Of a stretch of DNA of 58,440 bases, positions 53,697-58,440 are shown piece by piece. Position numbers and translations under genes: made by a program. Location: assembly GCA_030698405.1 (NCBI GenBank), contig JAUYMU010000019.1, forward strand, positions 1-58,440, written 5' to 3'. The notes under the pieces are model-generated. The model was not told the DNA's origin. It worked only from the letters and a program-made list of their open reading frames with translations, and searched no databases. The DNA is from Bacteroidota bacterium. Lineage in GTDB: Bacteria > Bacteroidota > Bacteroidia > Bacteroidales > Prolixibacteraceae. Within the stretch, counting starts at the first letter, position 1. Each line of letters begins with the position of its first letter.

Positions 53697-53914
53697 GTTC
53701 AGGTGTACGAAGTCAGTTTTCTCTTCATTTTATCAAATCAGGAAAACTTGATCGGAAATATGGTGCATTATTGTCTGAATTATACGATTGGCGCCAAAAG
53801 GCCGATTATGGAAATGTATTTGACTTTGAACCAGAATCGGTCAAACTCCGGTTTGATGATGTTTTGGATATGATACGAGAAATTGAAAAAGAAATTGCGA
53901 AAGATTTAAAGTGA
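53693..53914 (+). CDS. HEPN domain protein, C-terminal half only
   Basis: 73 residues, starting SSGVRSQFSLHFIKSGKLDR and then YGALLSELYDWRQKADYGNV. This aligns with the second half of PF05168-type HEPN proteins: the (H)SGV...LFxxHFVKTGKLD and LFxLRQxADYG blocks. The usual first ~55 residues, with helices 1-2 and the AYYAMFHAARAL region, are absent, and the gene starts right at the MNT stop. So either an internal deletion kept the start codon, or this is a naturally short form. Without helices 1-2 the HEPN fold and dimer should be impaired. Confidence 0.82.
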   Translation: MSSGVRSQFSLHFIKSGKLDRKYGALLSELYDWRQKADYGNVFDFEPESVKLRFDDVLDMIREIEKEIAKDLK

Positions 53915-53935
53915 AAAGGCCGCCTTTTTATAACA

Positions 53936-53990
53936 GCTAACTTTTCCAAAGCTTTGTTATAATTTATAAAGCTTTGGAAAAGTTTTTTTT
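53936..53990 (+). terminator. Hairpin repeat, right copy, with T-run
   Basis: CTTTTCCAAAGCTTT / AAAGCTTTGGAAAAG (15-bp stem), followed on the plus strand by nine T. It is the second copy of 53203-53250 and ends the MNT/HEPN transcript. It lies between that module and the convergent GntR gene. Confidence 0.85.
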
Positions 53991-53993
53991 TAT

Positions 53994-54725
53994 TTACGAG
54001 TGTTTGAAAAATTTGTTGTAAACCTGCATGTTGCGATCGATATGAGCCTGCATTTTTTCACAGGCACGATCAGCATCCCGCTCACGAATTGCGTTCACAA
54101 TTTCCTTGTGGTAGCCAAGTGTAATTTCTTTTTCTCCGTCGATGTTGGCATAAATAAAGTTGCGCATCCGTGGCAGTAAATTATGCACCGGTTCCATGGT
54201 AATGATCACAAACGGGTTTTCAGTAGCGCGTGCCACTGCCAGATGGAAACGATTGTCAATATCTGATTCGAGCTGGGTGTTGTCCGGGTTGCATTTGGCA
54301 AATTCAACCAGATTGGCCTCCATGATTTTCAGATCCTCGTCAGTGCGGTTAATCGCAGCCATTTTGGCAATTTCAGGCTCAAAAGCCAAACGAAGCTCAA
54401 TGATTTGGCTGATAAGGTTTTCGTCAAACTTCAAGTCATAATACAAGTTCAGCGAACTGATGGCATCTTTCAATTCAATTTTGGTAACCACCATCCCGCT
54501 CCCCTTTTTTATTTCGATTAGGCCACGTGCGCTTAATCTTCGCAGCGCCTCGCGCAAAGCAGTACGGCTAACAGCAAACATTTCGCACAACTCGCGTTCC
54601 GAAGGGAGTTTAGCTCCGATGGGTAGCTTCTTTTCACGGATTGCACGCTCGATGTTCCGCTCAATTTTCTGACTCAAAGTTTGTGTTGTACCTATTTTCT
54701 GAAAAATATCTTCCATCGCTTCCAT
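53994..54725 (-). CDS. FadR-subfamily GntR transcriptional regulator
   Basis: 243 residues (an ATG three codons downstream is an alternative). The winged-helix domain (about 18-85) contains KLPSERELCEMFAVSRTALR and EALRRLSARGLIEIKKGSGM. The all-helical FCD domain (about 95-235) has the metal-site residues DNRFHLAVA and YHKEIVNAI...AHID. FCD-type regulators sense sugar acids such as gluconate, glucuronate, lactate and pyruvate. A palindromic site lies 57 bp upstream. Possible targets are itself and the adjacent GH31 gene. Confidence 0.92.
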   Translation of the reverse strand: MEAMEDIFQKIGTTQTLSQKIERNIERAIREKKLPIGAKLPSERELCEMFAVSRTALREALRRLSARGLIEIKKGSGMVVTKIELKDAISSLNLYYDLKFDENLISQIIELRLAFEPEIAKMAAINRTDEDLKIMEANLVEFAKCNPDNTQLESDIDNRFHLAVARATENPFVIITMEPVHNLLPRMRNFIYANIDGEKEITLGYHKEIVNAIRERDADRACEKMQAHIDRNMQVYNKFFKHS

Positions 54726-54781
54726 GATTAACCAGGTTTAATATCAGCTTGTTTACACAAAGAAAATGATTTTTTACAATT

Positions 54782-54797
54782 TGTATGCTATCATACA
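54782..54797. promoter_or_regulatory. Putative GntR/FadR-type operator
   Basis: TGTATGCTATCATACA has perfect 6-bp arms (TGTATG / CATACA) around CTAT, the size and TGTAT/ATACA form common for FadR-subfamily sites. It lies just upstream of the GntR gene, consistent with self-repression. Confidence 0.55.
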
Positions 54798-54798
54798 G

Positions 54799-54841
54799 AA
54801 AAACCTTTTTCAAAGCAGTGTTGCCTTGAAAAAGGTTTTTT
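54799..54841 (-). terminator. Terminator of the GH31 gene
   Basis: A stem of about 14-15 bp (AAAAACCTTTTTCAA / TTGAAAAAGGTTTTT, with an 11-12-nt loop) ends in a T-run on the minus strand. It separates the GH31 gene from the GntR gene. Confidence 0.75.
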
Positions 54842-54884
54842 GTAAAGCATCTGATAAACTATTGGCTAATGGAATCAACGATAA

Positions 54885-54941
54885 GGGTGCGGCGATTTCT
54901 AATCGCCGTATTATTATTCGCGATTAAAAATCGCGACACCC
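54885..54941. repeat. Y-shaped palindromic element
   Basis: An outer stem GGGTG (54885-54889) / CACCC (54937-54941) encloses two hairpins: CGGCGATT-TCT-AATCGCCG (54890-54908) and CGCGATT-AAA-AATCGCG (54919-54935). It begins 5 bp past the GH31 3' end and runs to the terminator region. It resembles a small non-autonomous REP-type element. Confidence 0.7.
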
Positions 54942-54946
54942 AATTT

Positions 54947-57787
54947 TTATCGACTCACATCAATTGCTTTTCCTTCATAAGAAATTGTGATATCTGGTTT
55001 TTTGCTCAAATCGAAGGCAAACGGTTTTTGCTTGCCGATCCACACTATATTGAATGTCCGTGTTTTCAACATTCCCTCGAAAGATCCGTTTGCATCGCCG
55101 ATGGTCAGTTTTCCGGATTCTTCATTGTATTTGAACTGAATGGTGCTGAAATTTCCTTTTTCATAATTGTAATTGACACCTTCGTCTTCATACAATTTGA
55201 ATTCAGCATCTTTTCCGGTGTAAACATACAGGGTAATTGCATCCGCCTGCTTTTCGCCGGTGTATTGAATTTCAGGACCAAACGGTACAATTGAACCTTC
55301 TTTCACAAACAGTGGCATCCGCTCGTAAGGTGCATCAACACTGATTTTTTGTCCGCCATCGGTGTATTTTCCTGAATACAAATCATACCAGCCATTGGCT
55401 TCAGGAAAATAAACTTCGCGGTTTGTGGCTTTGTATTTATAAACCGGCGCAACCATCAGCGAAGGTCCGAACATGTATTGGTCGCCAATGTTGTTCACCT
55501 GCGTATCGCTGTTGAAATCCATGATCAGCGCACGCATGATGGTATAATCTTCGAAATGCGTTTTTCCGGCCAGTGAATAAATATATGGCATCAGGCGGTA
55601 TCGAAGTTTGTTGGCGTAAACCATACTTTTATAGGCAGGATGATTTTCAGGAGCAATGTTGTAAACTTCGCGGTACGGGAACTGGCCATGGCTGCGGAAT
55701 AGCGGACAGAATGCGCCAAACTGATACCAGCGTGAATTCAATTCTCGCCATTCGTTCAAGTCTTCTGAACCTTCTTTGGCTTGTTCGTAACGTTTTTCAA
55801 CGCAGAAACCACCGATATCCATTGTCCAGTATGGAATTCCGGAGATAGCAAAGTTTAAGCCTGCCGAAATCTGTGCTTTCATATCTTCCCAGCGTGTACC
55901 GATGTCGCCGCTCCATGTTGCGGTTGAATAACGCTGCAACCCGGCAAATCCTGAACGGGTCAAAAGGAAAACCCGTTTATTGGGATCTTCCTCACGCTGA
56001 CCGTTGTAAATCGCTTCGGCGTTCATCAGCGCATACGCATTAAAGTATTTGGTTGATGGTCCGAGAGCAGTCGGTGTCATCAGTTCTTTGCGGTATTCGA
56101 TGCTGGCATTCGATAGAATATCCGGTTCCGAAGCGTCCATCCACCATGCATCAAAACCTTTGGTGTAAAGGTGTTCCTTCATTTGGTTCCAGAACAATTT
56201 GCGGGCATCCGGATTGTAAGCATCGTAGAATGAACCGATGTAACCTTTGCCAATCCAGTCGCGAACGCTGTCTTTGGTAGCGCGTTGATACATCCAGCCT
56301 TTGTTGTCGAATTCCTTGTAATGATCGGTGGTATGATAGAATTTTGGCCAGACCGAAATCATGATTTTTGCATTAAGTTCATGCACTTTGTCCACCATTC
56401 CTGCCGGATCAGCAAAGAATTCAGGATTAAATTCGTGCGAACCCCATGATTCGGTGGGCCAGTAACTCCAGTCGAGCACAATGTTGTCGAGCGGAATCTG
56501 GCGTTTGCGGTATTCTTTCACTACATCAATCAGCTCGTCAGCCGACCTGTAGCGTTCGCGGCTCTGCCAGTAACCCATTGCCCATTTCGGCATAATCTGC
56601 GCTTTGCCAGTCACAGTGCGGTAACCACTGATTACTTCATCAATATTGTTTCCACGGATAAAGTAATAGTCGATCTGATCGCCCATCTCCGAAGAAAGCG
56701 ACAATGCATTCTGATCAGCTTTGCTTCGCGGACTCAAGGCTTTCAGGCTAATGTAGGACGTTCCGCCATCGGGTTTCCATTCCAGACGGATCGAATATTT
56801 TTTGCCTTGTTCGAGTTCTTTGCTAAACTTATAGGTGTTTGGATTCCATGCTGTACGCCAGCGCTCGGCAACAATCAATTCTTCGTCGATATAAACTTTG
56901 GTATATCCGGCGTAATACAATTTGAAATGAAATTCACCCGATTCTTTAGGCTCGATCTGACCTTTCCAAACAATCATGGAGTTGTTGAACTGAAATCCTT
57001 CAGGAAATTTTTTGATAGTCGTAAGATTTTCATAGTCGATTGCCGATTCGTTGCGGCTCACATAAACATTGTTTGTATCCGAATTGGTATAATAAAGCGC
57101 TGATAATCCGCCTTCTTCACCTTTTTCGTTGTACAGTTTGAACTGATCCATTTCGGCATATTCGCGCGGATCGCCAAATTTGGTGACCGAATAATTGTCC
57201 CATAAAATGCCGTAGTTTTTATTCGACACCACGAATGGAACCGCCACTTTTGTATTGTACTGATAAAGAATTTCGTTGAGCCCTTTGTAATTGAACTCAT
57301 CCGACTGGTGTTGTCCCAGGCCGTAAAATGCTTCATCGTCGGGCGATTCAAAAACCTGGGTGAAGGAATATCCGGTAGTTCCTTCCACAGTTATTGGAGC
57401 AAACGATTTTCCAACTTTTCGTTCCTGAAGAATCAACTTGTTATTTTCGTCATAGAATTTTACTTCTCCTGAAATCATTGAAACCTTGGCTTTTATTTTT
57501 GCGGTTGAAAGGACAACAGTATCATTTTGTTCAACGACTTCGAAACTCACCGGTTGAGCAACATTTTCAACCACGCAAAGACTTTGCGTTTTTGTAATCT
57601 GGTCGGTAGGAGAGGCTACTACGCGTATTATCTGGTCGTTAATTACTTCAAGGCTGATAGTTTTTGCCCCGTTTACAACTTTCGATTTTAGATGAATAAG
57701 CACTCCTTCAGGAGTTTTCTCCCATACTTTCTGCGAGCAGGCTGCCAGAAAAAGCACTACGGAAGATAAAAACAGAATTTTCTTCAT
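54947..57787 (-). CDS. GH31 family alpha-glycosidase (alpha-xylosidase/glucosidase-like) lipoprotein with PA14 insert
   Basis: 946 residues. The signal peptide ends FLAAC (Cys17, lipobox). An N-terminal beta domain (about 30-230), a PA14-like insert (about 235-350, with FHFKLYYAGYTKVYIDEELI and YSIRLEWKPDGG), the catalytic barrel (about 380-720) and C-terminal sandwich domains follow. Nucleophile Asp551 lies in WWMDASEPD, and acid/base Asp628 in WSGDIGTRW. The PA14 insert and the sequence around the nucleophile resemble xyloglucan alpha-xylosidases. It would act on the cell surface or in the periplasm. Other GH31 activities remain possible. Confidence 0.93.
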   Translation of the reverse strand: MKKILFLSSVVLFLAACSQKVWEKTPEGVLIHLKSKVVNGAKTISLEVINDQIIRVVASPTDQITKTQSLCVVENVAQPVSFEVVEQNDTVVLSTAKIKAKVSMISGEVKFYDENNKLILQERKVGKSFAPITVEGTTGYSFTQVFESPDDEAFYGLGQHQSDEFNYKGLNEILYQYNTKVAVPFVVSNKNYGILWDNYSVTKFGDPREYAEMDQFKLYNEKGEEGGLSALYYTNSDTNNVYVSRNESAIDYENLTTIKKFPEGFQFNNSMIVWKGQIEPKESGEFHFKLYYAGYTKVYIDEELIVAERWRTAWNPNTYKFSKELEQGKKYSIRLEWKPDGGTSYISLKALSPRSKADQNALSLSSEMGDQIDYYFIRGNNIDEVISGYRTVTGKAQIMPKWAMGYWQSRERYRSADELIDVVKEYRKRQIPLDNIVLDWSYWPTESWGSHEFNPEFFADPAGMVDKVHELNAKIMISVWPKFYHTTDHYKEFDNKGWMYQRATKDSVRDWIGKGYIGSFYDAYNPDARKLFWNQMKEHLYTKGFDAWWMDASEPDILSNASIEYRKELMTPTALGPSTKYFNAYALMNAEAIYNGQREEDPNKRVFLLTRSGFAGLQRYSTATWSGDIGTRWEDMKAQISAGLNFAISGIPYWTMDIGGFCVEKRYEQAKEGSEDLNEWRELNSRWYQFGAFCPLFRSHGQFPYREVYNIAPENHPAYKSMVYANKLRYRLMPYIYSLAGKTHFEDYTIMRALIMDFNSDTQVNNIGDQYMFGPSLMVAPVYKYKATNREVYFPEANGWYDLYSGKYTDGGQKISVDAPYERMPLFVKEGSIVPFGPEIQYTGEKQADAITLYVYTGKDAEFKLYEDEGVNYNYEKGNFSTIQFKYNEESGKLTIGDANGSFEGMLKTRTFNIVWIGKQKPFAFDLSKKPDITISYEGKAIDVSR

Positions 57788-57914
57788 GGTATTTGGTTTT
57801 AAGTTGATTCAACGTTTGAATGGCAAAAAAATGAAATATATTTTTCTTTATTGTCGAAATGACAATTTGATACAAAAATAGGATTTTTATACAAATTCCA
57901 ATGTCATCATTTTC

Positions 57915-58440
57915 AATGTCATCGGATCAAGTTGCTTTTTAGTCGTTTGTGTTCTGGACTTTTTAAACATTTCATCAGAAGCATGATCCGATGACGGTAA
58001 TATCATTAAAGCTTTTGAGATCATCCTGATCCGATGAATGTGAAATTTATATTTATGCTGCTTTCGAGCTTTATGCTCTTTTGATCAACCTTCATCGGAT
58101 CAGTTGTGGCGAATGAATGTCATCGGATCAAGTTGCTTTTTATTCGTTTGTGCTCTGGACTTTTTAACCACTTCATCAGAAGCATGATCCGATGACGGTA
58201 ATACCATTGAAGCTTTTGAGATCATCCTGATCCGATGAATGTGAAATTTATATTTATGCTGCTTTCGAGCTTTATGCTCTATTGATCAACCTTCATCGGA
58301 TCAGTTGTGGCGAATGAATGTCATCGGATCAAGTTGCTTTTTAGTCGTTTGTGCTCTGGGCTTTTTAACCACTTCATCAGAAGCATGATCCGATGACGGT
58401 AATATCATTAAAGCTTTTGAGATCATCCTGATCCGATGAA
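57915..58440. repeat. 201-bp tandem repeat array, 2.6 copies, cut by the window end
   Basis: Copies start at 57915, 58116 and 58317. The first two differ at about 7 of 201 positions, and the third is truncated by the window edge. Each unit holds four 11-bp sites: TCATCGGATCA at offset 4, its reverse complement TGATCCGATGA at offsets 69 and 112, and TCATCGGATCA again at offset 177. The forward/reverse pair and the reverse/forward pair are each separated by exactly 54 bp and can form 12- and 13-bp stems. All frames that I checked contain stops, so it is not coding. Confidence 0.95.

Noticed and set aside
57915-58440. CRISPR array
   Set aside because: The unit is 201 bp, the whole unit is repeated, and there are no unique spacers of 30-40 bp and no cas genes.

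Overview
The window comes from a member of the Bacteroidota. It has three SusC/SusD pairs, a Bacteroidota-type sigma/FecR/SusC cascade, DUF4199, DUF5916 and DUF1735 proteins, and promoters of the TTTG-N19/20-TAnnTTTG type. The gene mix (GntP permease, GH31 and GH2 glycosidases, many small defence-like modules) would suit a Marinilabiliales/Prolixibacteraceae-like bacterium, but that placement is inference.

Layout. 0-2 kb: the 3' end of an Rhs/YD-repeat protein with a variable C-terminal domain, followed by a putative lipoprotein immunity gene. 2.1-3.3 kb: hairpin-rich DNA without a convincing gene. 3.3-3.85 kb: a minus-strand stable-RNA cluster (SRP RNA, tRNA-Thr, tRNA-Tyr, tRNA-Gly) behind a textbook promoter. 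4-7.1 kb: a DUF4199 membrane protein, a GT2 glycosyltransferase and a TrhA/hemolysin III protein, converging on a MerR/B12-type regulator. 7.3-14.1 kb: an ECF sigma, anti-sigma, SusC (with STN domain), SusD operon with no attached enzyme. 14-26.5 kb: mostly envelope and sugar genes (Omp85-like barrel, DUF5916 barrel, YdcF, PAP2 with DgkA, cytochrome b, GalM, GH2 beta-mannosidase-like, L,D-transpeptidase), with a small nucleotidyltransferase module at 18.1 kb. 26.6-30.3 kb: fabD, then a run of small toxin-antitoxin-like modules (DUF4160/DUF2442, a nucleotidyltransferase pair, AbiEi with a broken AbiEii). 30.4-36.4 kb: NUDIX, NlpC/P60, 7TM-HD phosphodiesterase, a methyltransferase between mirror-image junk repeats, and a GntP permease. 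36.4-47.7 kb: a minus-strand operon of two SusC/SusD pairs plus a DUF1735 lipoprotein, with a LacI-type palindrome upstream. 48.0-49.0 kb: an intact IS1595-type insertion sequence. 49.3-53.2 kb: serA-like dehydrogenase, an NTF2-like protein and transketolase. 53.2-54.0 kb: an MNT/partial-HEPN module bracketed by two copies of the same hairpin. 54.0-57.8 kb: a FadR-type GntR regulator and a GH31 lipoprotein. 57.9 kb to the end: a 201-bp tandem array.

The SusC/SusD systems import glycans across the outer membrane. The GH2, GH31 and GalM enzymes process sugars, and GntP and the FadR-type regulator suggest sugar-acid use, but the substrate cannot be told from the sequence. Four separate nucleotidyltransferase-fold modules (18.1, 28.5, 29.2 and 53.4 kb) show varied states of decay, and two sit between duplicated sequences. 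These modules, the Rhs toxin end and the 201-bp array are the most unusual parts of the window. I did not find one clearly new multi-gene system.
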